Source: Orbicella faveolata (taxonomy: Eukaryota > Cnidaria > Anthozoa > Scleractinia > Merulinidae). From it: DNA of 64,000 bases. Position 1 is the stretch's first letter; each line of letters opens with the position of its first letter. The notes under the pieces were generated by a model, which did not search any database, was not told the DNA's origin, and saw only the letters and a program-made list of their open reading frames with translations. The position numbers and the translations under genes are program-made. Shown one piece after another: positions 1 to 11,961 of this stretch. Location of the stretch: assembly GCF_002042975.1 (NCBI RefSeq), contig NW_018150375.1:1526682-1590681 (forward strand). Direction: 5' to 3'.

Positions 1-291
1 ATTTTCTCAAATTCTCAACCAAGACTTGGAACAAGGAAAATTAATGGCGGCCGTAAATTCTCGGAAATAAAGGTCCAAACGACATTAGTTCTAATGTTCC
101 TAATAGATTGAAATTTGGCAAGAAATCTAGGAAAGACCTATTGTGTGCGAAAATGTAAAAAAAATGGGTATGGAAAATTTGATCATAGTGGCACTTTAAG
201 GAAAAAACATTTTCCCTGTAAACGGCCCAGCCCCGTGAAGAAAAAGAAGAAACATAATTTGTTACCTGATGCACAATCTCATGTATGTTAC

Positions 292-411
292 CAGTACAGG
301 AGAGAGTTGCACATGTTCGACTACACGCATGCGCAACTTCAATGTCGCCACAGTTTCCTTTTTCCAGTTCACCCTCGCATGTTATGAAGTTGCTAGCATC
401 GTAACACTTAT
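292..411 (-). CDS. ShKT-module exon (partial gene)
   Basis: This 120 nt exon is framed on the minus strand by an acceptor (ttcatgcag) and a donor (gtaaca), and both splice sites are phase 1. It reads as one ShKT module with six cysteines in the ShKT order: a CYD start, then C-x8-C, a G-N-C, a C-SRT-C and a last C before the donor. ShKT modules are small disulphide-knotted extracellular domains found in cnidarian secreted proteins, metalloproteases and matrix proteins as well as in some venom peptides. A 1-1 symmetric exon is typical of shuffled extracellular modules. A second exon of the same class lies on the same strand at 4225-4332, so both probably belong to one secreted multidomain gene that continues beyond the left edge. 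The function of the whole protein cannot be told. Confidence 0.72.
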
Positions 412-544
412 CTGCATGAAAGTGGAAAGAAAAAAGAGCTAAGTTGTTACCCCGGTACGGTCTAAACGTACCGCTGCGTTACTTCGCTTAAAATTATTAT
501 CACTGCCATGCAAGTCTGGCTAGCGATGTCATCAGTAGAGGTAT

Positions 545-1097
545 TGAATGGTCCCATTCAATTTAAAAGTGCTCGCAAAATTGGGCCTTTGCTCGAATTG
601 CTCGTAAAAATTAGATGAGTGCTCGCTCGCTCCTGCTCTCGAAATTTTTGCCACTGCTCGCATGCTCGGATTCTGGAGTCTGGTAGCATTTAGCTTCTTC
701 TCGTGGAAAGAAACTGGCTTTAGATCTCCTTAAGCATTTATCCACTGACTTACGTGCAGCTAAGCGACGTAATTTGAAATCAAACAAGGCATACTGGTTG
801 TTAGCGCAGTAAGCAGCTGAGATTGGCTGAGCCACGATAAGGTCCTAACATGCTGCCTCTAGAGTTGTGTTTATTGTCCTAATTTGGAAGTGTCAGCCAG
901 ATTACTTGGCGCAAAACAACTTTTCCTTTTAATTGAAAAGAGAGATTCCAGCTAGCGGAAAATTTACGAAGTTCTCGCTGCTCGCCATCTGTATTTTCTG
1001 AAATGCTCGCTGCTCGCAAGACAAATTTGATCACTGCTCGTGTTCGCAAAAATAAACGCACTGTTCGTATGCTCGCAAATGCTCGCAAAGACCATTC
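545..1097. mobile_element. GCTCG-rich short element with 5-bp direct flanks
   Basis: The segment is bounded by GAATGGTC (546-553) and its reverse complement GACCATTC (1090-1097), and flanked by GGTAT on both sides (540-544 and 1098-1102). Both ends are packed with the same-orientation motif GCTCG(C), about 15 times in total, concentrated at 565-670 and 970-1090. There is no coding capacity. The ends fit a non-autonomous DNA transposon with a 5 bp target duplication, but no superfamily is recognised and the flanks could be chance. Confidence 0.45.
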
Positions 1098-1102
1098 GGT
1101 AT

Positions 1103-2502
1103 CCCTATCAGTTTATGCCGAGTCAAGAGATTGATAATCTCTTGACCAGGTACTGTAACATGTGGACCGAATCTTCATTTCGAGCAAGGAGACCACCTCG
1201 AGGAAAGCTACGAAAGCTCTGGGACTTTCATCCAAATTTTAGATTGAAGATTTTAACTTTGTAATTTCATCTATTTTTAACCGATATTTAGAATTGTAAA
1301 GTTTTAGTCTTCTTTCGTGTATCAATTTTAATATCTTATGGAAGGAGTAATTATTATTTTTTGTTACTATTGAGAGCAGTATAAGAAATCACATTTAAAA
1401 AGTCGACCAAATTATGCAAATTCCCAGCAAGTTTTCTTATTTCACAGCGAATTTCAGTCAGCTCTCGTAATTCCCATTTTGTATTCAAAATATGTATTTT
1501 TTTAATTGTACCAGACCAAGACCACTGATTTTATCTGCAAGCTTAATTTTTCATGGGGCTTTCTCTAGAAAACGGAAATTGTTGAATATCACCGCAGTTC
1601 TAATTTTGACATTTTCTCAAATATGAGCAGACAAACCATTACGTTTACATGAGTCTTTTAAGATATAAATTAATATTTTCACCATAATTAAACAGACAGC
1701 TTAAACAGATTACTTGCACATATATTTTTGGGAAGAAAGATAATTACATGTAAATACAGTAAGGTTCTGTTTGTTAACATGTCTTGGTTGGAATCTTTCC
1801 GCAATTATCTTTTTCAAAAAAAAATGCTTTCAATTTTCAGGGCCTAGCAAATTACCGTTTATCATGCAATCCTGAGATGGTTCTAAAATTTGAATCTGAG
1901 TATGAGACCGTTCAAATGAAAGCTGTAGAACACTGAGTATTTTAAAATGGATCGACCGTGATTATTCTGAATTAAGAAGATTACTTTTTGAATCGTAACA
2001 GCTGTTAATATCCCGGGGAAATGGTTTCCTTAATAAAAAACAACCTCAATATTTCTGTTTTACAATTTCCTAACAAACCGAATGTTTCTGCTAAATTCTC
2101 ATCGCGACATGAAATCCTCATATATAGCTTAGCAAGCGTATGCCATTTCCCTAAACAAAAAAGGTTTTTCACGAAATAAATAGAATTTCAAGCTGTTCAA
2201 TTAAGAAATTGTTGCATAGTTGCTTCAGTAGCACTTTGAAGCGTAACAGTTGATACTTAATTGCTTTATTTATTTCTTTGCCTTAAAGCGGAGATGAAAA
2301 CGCGAATTATCATTTTTACTTGAAATTTTCAGAAATTATCAATCACTCAGACAGAGTGGGAGATTACACAGGATAATGTAATTAATTTAAGAGAAAAAAT
2401 AGACAGTTTGGGGGTGAAACATAATGAATTGTATTGCTTATATTTGAAAGATGTAATCCTGGAAATCTCGCAGGTGCACAATTTTATCTTCTGTAACCAA
2501 TA
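1103..2502. other. AT-rich non-coding stretch
   Basis: Nothing supported is seen here: no long reading frame, no RNA gene and no clear repeat. If the two ShKT exons belong to one gene, this lies in its intron, upstream of the nested GPCR. Confidence 0.5.
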
Positions 2503-3453
2503 TTGAAGGACAACATATGCAGAAACTTCGTGTTCAATCAAGGTTACACAATGAAACCAGAAGATTTTTGTTTTCCTCACATCAAAAAGACTTTTAATGA
2601 CGTCGACGCTTTCCGAACAGCGTATACAGTAAGCTGTTTAGTCACCATTCCGTTCTTGCTTACTTCCATCGTTGGAAACTTCATAATGTTGTTCTGTTTG
2701 TGGAAATGTCGTTCTTTGCATCCGCCATTTAAGGCACTTCTTCGAAACCTGGTACTCTCCGACCTTGGTGTTGGTTTAGTTGTGCAGCCTTTGTTCTTAG
2801 CGTCAAACTACATTGCGTTAACTAAGAACATGAACTCTTTTTGCGTCATTCAAGTGGTGTACAACACAATCGGGTACTTTATTGCAGCAGTTTCATTTGT
2901 AACCACGACTTCTATCGCTTTAGACAGATTTTTCGCCATCCAGCTGCGCATACGATACCGCCAATTTGCTACTTTGAGGAAGACATTCACTCTCCTCGCC
3001 TTTATTTGGGTTTTATGTGCCTTTTTGTCGACGGTGTGGATCTGGAATATAGCACTTTATAGAATTTTCAGAAACACACTCTTGATTTCATGTATCACCA
3101 TCGCATGTGTCTCCTACATCCGGGTCTTCATGTTGGTGCGGCAATGTCAAGTCGGGCTCAATGCCAATCAAGTACAAGGAAACGCAGCATTCCATTTAGG
3201 ACGTTACAAGAAAACAGTCACAAGCACAATTTACGTGTTTGTTTTTCTCCTCCTGTGCTATACGCCTTACCTGTGTTTGTCCGTAGCTGCTCGAAGATCT
3301 GAACAAAACGCTACGCTATCACTTTGGGTACATATTTCTTTGGTATTCGTCTTTGCCAATTCCTCATTTAACCCAGCATTGTATTGTTGGAGAATACCTG
3401 AAGTTCGCCAGATCGCCAGAGAAACCTTCGGCAAACTCTTTTGCAAGATATAG
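2503..3453 (+). CDS. Class A (rhodopsin-like) GPCR, intronless
   Basis: The intronless frame encodes 316 residues with seven hydrophobic segments. Class A landmarks are visible: GN in TM1 (IVGNFIM), LSD in TM2 (NLVLSDLG), a TM3 cysteine (NSFCVIQ), a DRF variant of DRY at the end of TM3 (ALDRFFAI), LCYTPYL in TM6 and NPALY in TM7 (SFNPALYCW). The second extracellular loop is very short and has no cysteine, as in the melanocortin/EDG/cannabinoid/adenosine-type receptors that are expanded in cnidarians. The ligand is unknown. The first ATG gives MKDN; a second ATG at 2551 (MKPEDFCF) is an equally plausible start. The gene sits between two minus-strand ShKT exons and is probably nested in their intron. 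Confidence 0.85.
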   Translation: MKDNICRNFVFNQGYTMKPEDFCFPHIKKTFNDVDAFRTAYTVSCLVTIPFLLTSIVGNFIMLFCLWKCRSLHPPFKALLRNLVLSDLGVGLVVQPLFLASNYIALTKNMNSFCVIQVVYNTIGYFIAAVSFVTTTSIALDRFFAIQLRIRYRQFATLRKTFTLLAFIWVLCAFLSTVWIWNIALYRIFRNTLLISCITIACVSYIRVFMLVRQCQVGLNANQVQGNAAFHLGRYKKTVTSTIYVFVFLLLCYTPYLCLSVAARRSEQNATLSLWVHISLVFVFANSSFNPALYCWRIPEVRQIARETFGKLFCKI

Positions 3454-3569
3454 AGAGGCCAAGTAATCAGGAGACAATGAATTTAGGCGACTACACGAAC
3501 TTTTTTCATTAGAAAGTAAATAATATGCAATCAACACTAGAACTTGCTGCAGTTATTCGAGCTGTGATA

Positions 3570-3910
3570 CTGTGCCCGGTCTTAACACCGCACCGGAGAA
3601 ACTTGAATACGGAGATTTCACTCCGAAAACGCATCAAATGTTTTCCGTCCTCACTACGCCGGAGGAATCTAAAAGACGCAACAAGCACGTCACCGGTCGT
3701 TTTGAATTTGAGTTTGAGGAAAACTTGGTCAAGGATATCACATGATTACCTTCACGCCATCGTTTTCGAAAACGGCCTTTTTCAAAAATGTTTTCCGTCC
3801 ACACGTGAAACGAAAAGCCGACGTTTTCAAATTCCTCTGCTTCGAAGAGCGTTTTGGAAAAGCTCCGTTTTCATTACGGATCAGTGCCTAACCGGAAAAA
3901 TAGAGCTGCA
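3570..3910. repeat. Degenerate repeat rich in GTTTTC/GAAAAC
   Basis: Repeated short blocks such as gttttccgtcc, cgttttcgaaaacg and ccgttttcattacggatcagtg occur in both orientations, as in decayed short inverted-repeat transposons of animals. A 167-codon open frame runs across it (3525-4028), but its composition is that of the repeat and it has no domain, so it is not called as a gene. Confidence 0.35.
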
Positions 3911-4035
3911 TTTTGAAATTTCTCCTGCGGAATGTGGACGGGACCTGAATAAGAGGCGGTGGAATTGGAACGGTGGATCACTTTTTCTTTCCCATTTTCT
4001 CGGTACAATATTTCGCCACTGTCACTGAAAAACCC

Positions 4036-4125
4036 ATAACAACAACAACAGTTTTTGTGGCTACGCTCACGTGTCGTAGCCACTTTGTTGTTGTTGTACA
4101 TGTTGTTGTTGTTGTTGTTGTTGTT
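4036..4125. repeat. AAC/GTT microsatellite forming an inverted repeat
   Basis: An (aac)n run and a (gtt)n run face each other around the complementary cores gtggctacg and cgtagccac, giving a potential hairpin. It is followed by a further (gtt)n run. Confidence 0.7.
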
Positions 4126-4224
4126 TTCATCTAAATGTCTTCAAGAATAATTTTTTACACTATGTACATTCCTTGAGGTTGAAACTCCTCGACATCAATC
4201 ATAAGTTATTCGTTTTGAACTTAC

Positions 4225-4332
4225 CACAGCGCCCACAAGTTTTACGGCATTTTGCATTCCAAGGATATTCATCACAATTTCCACCTGCTTTCTCCTCTAT
4301 GCATATAATCTCTTCCACTAGGTCCTGACAGA
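4225..4332 (-). CDS. ShKT-module exon (partial gene)
   Basis: This 108 nt minus-strand exon lies between an acceptor (ttttattttcag) and a strong donor (gtaagt). It is phase 1 at both ends, exactly like the exon at 292-411. It encodes one ShKT module: CQD at the start, then cysteines in IIC, GNC, AKC, KTC and GRC, six in all. The same strand, same phase and same domain point to one gene with at least two ShKT modules. The 3.8 kb between the exons holds the plus-strand GPCR. Further exons upstream (higher coordinates) could not be identified. Such modules occur in secreted enzymes and matrix proteins, so no toxin role is implied. Confidence 0.75.
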
Positions 4333-4454
4333 CTGAAAATAAAACCACCACAACATCAACAACGATCAAATGCGGATAAAGAACGTGCGTTATACACATT
4401 CTCTCACAAATCTTAGCAACGTAACAGAAGTCTCTATCCGCTGTGTGCACTTAA

Positions 4455-5085
4455 GGTGGCTCCATAGGGTAGTCATTTATCACGCTGCGCGCGCTAGTGT
4501 CATACTTTGAATCAGCTGTTTTTGCATTCGTTTTTCACCCAGTCCTTTCAAACTAATCAAATGTAATAAGCAATGATGATATGTTGATTTACTATCATCT
4601 CTCTTAAAATCTTGGCTTTTAATGTTGAATTATAAATGCCTGAAGGAATGCGTTGTTTACCGTTTTTATGGCTTTATTTGTAATTTTCTTGAATTGCCTC
4701 AGTGAAATTTTCCAAAATTTTTACAGCACATTGAATACGGCGGGATACGAATTCTAAACACAAAAAAGTAGGGTTTTTACTGGCAGTTTGTTTTAGATTT
4801 TTTCAAATTTATGTCTTTTACCGTTGCGAAAAAAGAAAAACTAGTCAGGTAGATTTCGCTGAAAAAAGAGCTGCAACTAAAGTAAAATATTTATTACCAG
4901 TCTGCTAAATTTTACGGAGTTTCACTGTAGGAAACGCGAGAAAATTCACTGTCAGTTTTGCTTTTTGTGCTCATATTGACGTCATAAAATATCGAAAAAC
5001 ACTGACGTTTTCCGTTGGGCGTGCGCAGATTACTTGAGCTTTCGTCCTAAGCGCGCGTGCGATCGTAAAACTATGGGGAGCCACC
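4455..5085. mobile_element. TTAA-flanked non-autonomous DNA element (piggyBac-like ends)
   Basis: The left end starts TTAA-GGTGGCTCCATAG and the right end is CTATGGGGAGCCACC-TTAA, an imperfect terminal inverted repeat flanked by TTAA on both sides (4451-4454 and 5086-5089). Next to the repeats are GC-rich CGCGCGC blocks. There is no coding capacity. TTAA targets are typical of piggyBac-type transposases, so this is probably a MITE of that kind. Confidence 0.7.
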
Positions 5086-5089
5086 TTAA

Positions 5090-7565
5090 TGGTAAACATT
5101 TTTTTTTTTTTTTTTGGCGTATACCCGAGGCCAAGTTTACTGCTATGTGGGGATGCATGAAAATTTTGCACATGTTTATGAATTTGTCAGTGATCGAATT
5201 TGCACGGAAAACTAGTGTTTAGCAAAAGATGGCTGCTGTGCACGAACAGATATATTTTAATTGTTAGACATATTTCCAGTATGCTGCTATTTAATTTCTA
5301 TTTTATGATTATTTGTTTTTTTTGGCAGATGAAAGAGGGATGACTTGACATCCACTTCAAGATTCAGTTGTCTTATTAGATCGTATCCATTTGGCCACTT
5401 ATAAACATGATCTAACTGCATATATCATTTCTAATGGCCGGATCTGAACACTTGTAAAAACTAAGGAAAGAAGTATTGAAAGTGGATTCCCGAAAAAAGT
5501 GTCAGTGTTTAACTGGCAAACGCATGCAAAATTTCGCCCATGTCTCGGTGGACTGAAAAAAGGAAGCGATATCGTTGTGTGTTCTCAATGGTATAAATGT
5601 CGTTACTAATTTTTTTTTAGTGGCTCGAAGTGATTTCGCGTTGCCTAGCTACCAAAAATGAACTCAATAGAAATGTGCTGCCCTTGTTAACTATTAAAAA
5701 TGAGTTTTTGTATTGTAGTTTAGCGGAGTTCCTAGTCTCAGAGAATGTCACAAAGCTTTCTTTACGATTTTAAACTTCGAAATCATATCAGTGACTTGAT
5801 TAACATCGTTAATTATATGCGGGAGCAGGTTATTGTGTAAAATCTCATCAGTATTCAAGATGTTGCTTGGCCTAAATGGTTCGTTAAAAAAGTCAAATTA
5901 AAACGGGGTATTTAGAAAGATTTTGCCTGTTAAGAGACGGAGTAGCCATGGTCACTGTGTTATGAATAGAAACGTGAACTTAAATAGTTAGAATATGGGT
6001 TAGTGAATAGCCAAGCAGTCGTATACCCCATGATATCTGACCGAGCAAGCAGCACTTTCTGAAAACTAAGTAAATATTGCTCTAGGTTTTTAATTAACTT
6101 TGCATTAAAATTCTATCAGTAATGTATCGTTGAAATATCAGGATATGTGGGGAAACTTAGGGACGAATAGAAAAGTTTTGTAACTTTTAACAGAATAAAT
6201 AAACTCTGTAAATACTGAGAGGGAAATATTAATATATCCTCGGCCTAATTAGGAATAATCTCCGCCAACCTCTTGTGTTCGAGTGACAGTTCCATGGACA
6301 TGCATGACTGGTGTTTTCATCCCAAACACTGATCAAAAAATTAACAATTGCCGGGATTTCAGACACGATTCGCCCAGTCGGTGATGATCGATAATCTAGA
6401 AAACTTGTTATTATAAATATCTAATAATGATGCCCTGATTTGCGCCTTTGTCCGTAACTAAACGATCGCAATCTGCTCCTCATTCAGGGTTAACTTGGCT
6501 CACCATGGCTTTTAATTTTGGCATTAGAATAATTAAATTTCTAAGATTTAGGGCCATAAAAAGCAAAACCCGGCCTCTGCTATCTGCCTTAGCCTGCCTT
6601 GGAATTCGATGAACGTTACTGATACTAACCCAGATCACAGGTGTGTGATAAAAGAGAATGGCTGACTGTAGCATATCGTCTGGCCTGACATTTCAGCAGA
6701 CCGCAAAGTACATTAACTAGCTCTTTATAAATAGAGACAAAACTCTGTGCACGAACAACTACTTATTTCTAATCTCTCGACGTTGTATAGTAGAATTGGA
6801 AATTATTAAATTGAGAAATAAAAGGCATCTTAAGAAACTTTGATCAGTTGAGTCATCATTTTAAGGTGAAACCAACGTTGAAGGAACCTTCCCTATCAAC
6901 ACTTTTAAAATTTCTACCTACAATACGTACCAATATCGCCGTTAACGAGTAAAGCTCCATGGATTACCAGTATACACACGAAAAAGAACTGTGCCTTTCG
7001 CATGATGAAATAACTCAGGTCTACGTTTCTATTGTTGTCCGAGGCGAGATCAAGCTTCACAGTTCGTGTTTAGGATGCTACTGTTCAACTCCCCCGTGGC
7101 CCGTCAACATTAGAATAATAAGAAATATTCACAAAAAAGATTTAATCCCAGCTTGGATCAAATAATTCATTATTCCATTTGCATGCTAGAGGGCCTTAAA
7201 ACTCGTCGCATTGTCATTTTAAATGACAGCTGTCAAATTATGTTAGCTTTGTGTGTAAATAAAATCAAGCTTATTTCTAGCGGAATCGAAGAGAATATGA
7301 AGAAATTAATTTCAAAAAAGGAAATCAGATTTATCAGTCCGATTTACGGAAATTAATTATCCTTAGTGGATTGCTAATTGCTGGTTACTCTCGAATTTTT
7401 TAACCCCCGCCAAAAGTTGAACTTATTTAGCGCGTAGATTAATATAATCGGGCACAAATGATAGCAGCGACTTAAAAAAGGTAAAAAAAAACCCTGATTT
7501 TTCAAACTTTGATATTGTTATACAGCGATAAGGAATGCGCCAGTTAGGTACTACGTGTTGTCATG
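5090..7565. other. AT-rich stretch, no gene seen
   Basis: It contains a T-run at 5101-5115 and only short open frames. No exon, RNA gene or clear transposon ends could be supported. It may include upstream introns of the ShKT gene. Confidence 0.45.
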
Positions 7566-8097
7566 CCATTTATTCATCAGATATTTAACTTTCCTTTATA
7601 TATCTCCAGAGGCGAAAGAAAAAAAAAAAAGCACATCTTCCGTGTGTTTTGGTGTGTTACAAAGTTGGCGTAAAAAGCTAAATTGTTATGCTTGCTGCTT
7701 AAACGTAATGTTGAATTTAAAATGGACGTAAAACAACGTGAAACAGCAAAGTAAAATTTAAAGACTGTCATGAAAAACAGTAACTGTAGGTGATTCTTGG
7801 ACCTGGAATGAAAATACAACCATGAAACATACACACTGCTAAGGGGAAAAGCCCTAGCAGACTACCAAGGTAAATACAAACCGGAAGTGAACTGAGCAGG
7901 GGTGGAGTACTTCACGGAGCAATATAATTGCATTCTGCACATCTGAGATTGTCTCACTAGTTCATAGTAATGGCCTTGTTTGATTCAATAATTCTAGCGA
8001 ATCTTTATACGTACACATCAAGAGGTTATCAGATCAAAATCTCTTGGTACACGCGTGCTTATTCTTCAGTTTCGCGACCTATATGCTTAACAAATCG

Positions 8098-8222
8098 AAT
8101 GAGGTTTAGCGTGGTCTGTGGATTCACTCGCCCGCGCCTCTTGAGTCCACAACATTTTGACCACTGTGATGACGTGTATCGTTGTCGATAAGAGTACAGA
8201 CCACGCTAAACCACATTTCGAT
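8098..8222. repeat. Short palindromic element
   Basis: GGTTTAGCGTGGTCTGT near 8103 faces ACAGACCACGCTAAACC near 8213, with flanks that are also roughly complementary (aatcgaatga / catttcgatt). It looks like a foldback or the end of a short inverted-repeat element. The same structure recurs 5841 bp downstream. Confidence 0.55.
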
Positions 8223-9046
8223 TTGTTTTTTACCAAAAATGAAAACGTCAAAGAAGTGTTTTTGTTTTTCAGAACGCGAGCTGAAAAAGGCATTGCGTGA
8301 CATATTGACGCAAGCATCGTTGTCTAGACTCTTATCAACAACGGCAAATTAGCCAATCAAATTGCGAGATTAGTAGCAATTGTGGTCAAATATACAATAG
8401 ATTGCTGTCAGTCTGTTTTTCTCTCGAAATCAGGTGAAAGGTTTCAGACTAGAGAAGGGATTGGGTACGAGTCATGGGCGAGGCATTCATCGCGACTTCC
8501 TTCGAGATATTAGGCGCGGCACTCGCCTCAACCCCTTTACGCCCATGCATACAGCCCTTCCTGCAACACTCGTCTGACCCTAAGTAAAAAGACCGGCTGC
8601 CAGTAGTCTCCTTATTCTAGAGCTAGAGAACGTTTGCTTGATTATATTGCTTGGTTGAACTAAGATTTCTTAAGTCTAGTTATGGTTTGCATAGTTAAAG
8701 GCTAGATGGGCCCCGACTCTGCTGCGAATGCTATCAGCCGCGATCGTCTGTTTAAACGACATGGTCGTTGAAAGTCCTGGTCGTATCAGGGACGCCCCTT
8801 TTTTCTTTTCTCCACATACTACTTAGTTTTAATCATTATATCAGGAGTCTGAGATACATCAAATACACGAGAAGAGTTTCATCGCATCTTTTTGTCACGT
8901 ACGCTTTGATCCTGTATTGCTCGTCATACATTGAGCTCTACCGTAATTTAGCAAGGACGTATTGATCTATACCATTATAATCAAGGTCACCGTTTCGTCG
9001 CGCGTGCAAGCTCAGCCACAAGAGAAGAACGACCATTTTGAAACTT

Positions 9047-9196
9047 GAGCCAACAACACTCAACATGTCGCAACACAGGTCAACACATCACAACAGGTGG
9101 CCAAACGCGCACAACATGTATGTTGCGCTACATGTTGCGCCCAACAAAGTTGCGATATGTTGCGTTGAAATGTTGCGATCGTTTGGCAGGGGCTTA
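9047..9196. mobile_element. CAACA/TGTTG palindromic MITE
   Basis: It is a string of CAACATGTCGCAACAC-like units and their complements (TGTTGCG) ending in GATCGTTTGGCAGGGGCTT. The same family appears at 25699-25919 with a much better preserved palindrome, and a copy lies at 14888-15037 in the duplicated block. It has no coding capacity. Confidence 0.6.
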
Positions 9197-9335
9197 ACGC
9201 GTACGGTAGCATTATCCATGGGACGACTAGATACCACATCTAAAAATAGCTTGAGAGATAATATGGGGGATTAACTGTGTTACCCTTCATTTCCTCTTGC
9301 CTGTACCAGCTTCAAGTTGAAAAATGTCTAATTTT

Positions 9336-10430
9336 CTACAATACTGTTATATATTCAATGACATCCTCTTCCATTGCCGTTGATGAGTCAGCTCGAGTGC
9401 ATTTTGAATTCTCGGTACGGTGAGGTGTTAAAACTTCTAGTCTCACTGTTGGTGTTTCACCGTTCCTCGGTTGAATTTTCCTTCTTAAAATAATAGCCTT
9501 GAACGCGTCCAGGAAGTCTCTCTTGAGAAATGTATAAAGAAGAGGATTAAAAATTGAGGTGAGATACTTCAAGATGAGAAATGCTCGCGAGAAGTCTTCT
9601 ACAATAAACTTTGCGTCTTCACCTATAGGAAACCAGAGACCTTGGAAAAAGCTGATCACAAACCAAGGGAACCAGCAGATAGCAAAAAGAAATGCCATAA
9701 ACGCGAAAATTATCAGACATCTTTTTATATCTTTAGCTTTCCGGGCGACGGAAGAGTCAGCATAGTTTTTTCTTCCAACCCTTCGCGTCTTCCTTCGAAT
9801 TCTGATGGTTTTGAACATGACAACTTGAGAATAGACAATTAAAACATACGGCACTAAAAACACGAAAACAATACAGAATACAGTATGGCCTGTTTGAATT
9901 TGGCGTGTCACAGTTGCAATGTTGTTCTGTGGTGAATTTACGCGAAATCTTGGAAACCACCACGCGACAGGTAGGAAGGCGATCACCGCAGCTGCCGTCC
10001 AAATGGCGCCAACAATCTTGAGAGAGGATTTTTTTGTCATCTTCCACCGATGGCGAAAAGGGTAAACGATGGAGAAATATCTCTCCGCTGTTATGGCAAA
10101 GATGTGATACGCCACTAGCACCACGACCAAGTAATGCAGAGCAGCTACGAAAAATCCCAAAATAAAATCTGGCGGGGTAGAAAAAACGATAACGATGAGA
10201 GGAACATTGATGAGCCCCGTCATAAAGTCGCACACGGCTAAACTTAACAATAAATAATTTCTCGGTGTCCTCAAGCGCTTTTCTTTGGCGAATAACAGAA
10301 ACACTACGCCGTTTACAATGATAATCGAGACGGCAATTGGCAGGAGCTGAGCCATTACGCCCTTAAAACTGTGGCTTGTGCTTACGTCGTCCGTTGAAAT
10401 TGCCGAAGAGTTGGAACTCGCCACAGACAT
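9336..10430 (-). CDS. Class A (rhodopsin-like) GPCR, intronless (assembly copy 1)
   Basis: The 364-residue frame is identical to the one at 15177-16271 and is probably the same gene assembled twice. TM1 has VNGVV, TM2 LAVCD, TM3 ends in ERY (ITAERYFSIVYP), TM6 has CWFPWF and TM7 FNPLLY. See the copy-2 entry for full detail. The upstream region of this copy (10431-12688) is the same DNA as upstream of copy 2. Confidence 0.85.
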   Translation of the reverse strand: MSVASSNSSAISTDDVSTSHSFKGVMAQLLPIAVSIIIVNGVVFLLFAKEKRLRTPRNYLLLSLAVCDFMTGLINVPLIVIVFSTPPDFILGFFVAALHYLVVVLVAYHIFAITAERYFSIVYPFRHRWKMTKKSSLKIVGAIWTAAAVIAFLPVAWWFPRFRVNSPQNNIATVTRQIQTGHTVFCIVFVFLVPYVLIVYSQVVMFKTIRIRRKTRRVGRKNYADSSVARKAKDIKRCLIIFAFMAFLFAICWFPWFVISFFQGLWFPIGEDAKFIVEDFSRAFLILKYLTSIFNPLLYTFLKRDFLDAFKAIILRRKIQPRNGETPTVRLEVLTPHRTENSKCTRADSSTAMEEDVIEYITVL

Positions 10431-11765
10431 GGTCGAAACTTTAAAACGGTGCTCTTGTAATCAAATGGTGTTCTCGATCTTGATAAATCTTGATTGTCAA
10501 TTAATTCAAATTTACAGTTGCAAGCGTGTGAAAAACGAAACAGGCTGATTGAATCTTTACAGCAGGGTAGAACGTTCTGAGTTCCCTTGTTGTATTTTCC
10601 GAGGATTTAATATCATTCTGTTTTTTCTGCCAAAGATCTGTCAGTAACCGACCGCTTTCAGTCACAGGAAGTGCCTTATCAGCTGCACCAGGTAAAGATT
10701 GGCAATCTACAAATTGATATCATGCTGATGTCACTGCAGGATGCCCAGTTCTTAGTATTCACGTCGAAAACGTGACATTAATGCCTCAGTCAATCTATCC
10801 AAACTGACTTTCAACTAACAAACTGACGTACTGTGTTTATTAAAGCTCTGTCAGCAGGTACAAAAAAGAAACGTGTCAAGAATATAATGTCATCCTTATG
10901 GAAGAAAGAAATGAACTCACTAACTGTATCCCACTTGAAATTTTGAATGCAACGAGCTCCCCTCTCCACTTTTATGCGAAAGTAGCGACCCTTCCAAAGC
11001 GGAGTTAAAACTGATTCTACGGTTATCATATTTCAAATAAAGCGACTCTCTAAAGTTGCTCGGCTTGGAATAAAGAACCTTGTTATTAAGAGCACAATCT
11101 GAAAATCAATAAATACTGGGAACAAATGTATAGAATTTCTGATAGTATGTTTCTTTTAAATAAAATATTTACAATAGTTTTAACACATTTAGTTTCCGAC
11201 ATATTAGAACATACACGTTTGTAGCGAATCAAAGTCCCAAAAGTTACGTTAGGAACGCAGCAAAACTCAGTTTAATAGCAACCAGCGCCCTTTGCTTTCG
11301 GCGATTTAAGATCTTCAATAATTTTACCACGACAGTTTTTCTGGAAAGATTGAATCGCATCTATAACCAAGACGCCCACCGGTTGTAAAACCGGCTTAAA
11401 AGCTTTTTTTTCCATTACTAATGATATTTTTAGGTAGAATATGCAAGAAAAATAAGCATTTAAAACCAGGTGTACCAGTAATGACTTTCATTAACACAAT
11501 TATGGTCAGAAACTCCATTGATGAACAAAGTTACGATATCGCCTACTGCTTATGAAATCACCTATCGCTAAGCTAAACAATTTATTTGACGGTGCCTTTG
11601 GCGAGAAAAAGAAAGACGACTCCATTTGAAAAGAACAAGATGGCCATCCGTCGAACTTAAGCAGTATTTAGCTCGAGCTCTGATTTCTGCAAAATCATGC
11701 CGTATTGTTTTCTGCTGAGAGAATGTGAAAAATTAACTCACAAGTTAAATCAGCTGCCTCAGGGA

Positions 11766-11961
11766 CCCGGGGGGTACTTCCAGAAAAATCGGGTGGGGGT
11801 ATGCGGCCCGCTTCCTAAAACCCTTACCTCATTTAAGACCAAAATCTTTTTACAATTTAGCCAAAATCGATACCTTATTTGACCAAAACGGCTAAAAACC
11901 CGTAGCATTTGGGGCCACACATGCCTATATAGCCCATATAAGGGAGTACCCCCCCCCCCCA
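11766..11961. mobile_element. MITE with GGGGGGTACT ends
   Basis: The left end cccggggggtacttcc and the right end gggagtacccccc form an inverted repeat about 195 bp apart. The right end has a 12-C homopolymer. The copy in the second block lies at 17607-17802. It is non-coding. Confidence 0.6.

Noticed and set aside
3525-4028. 167-codon plus-strand open frame
   Set aside because: It lies across a degenerate repeat, shows no domain, and its residues are biased by the repeat motifs.
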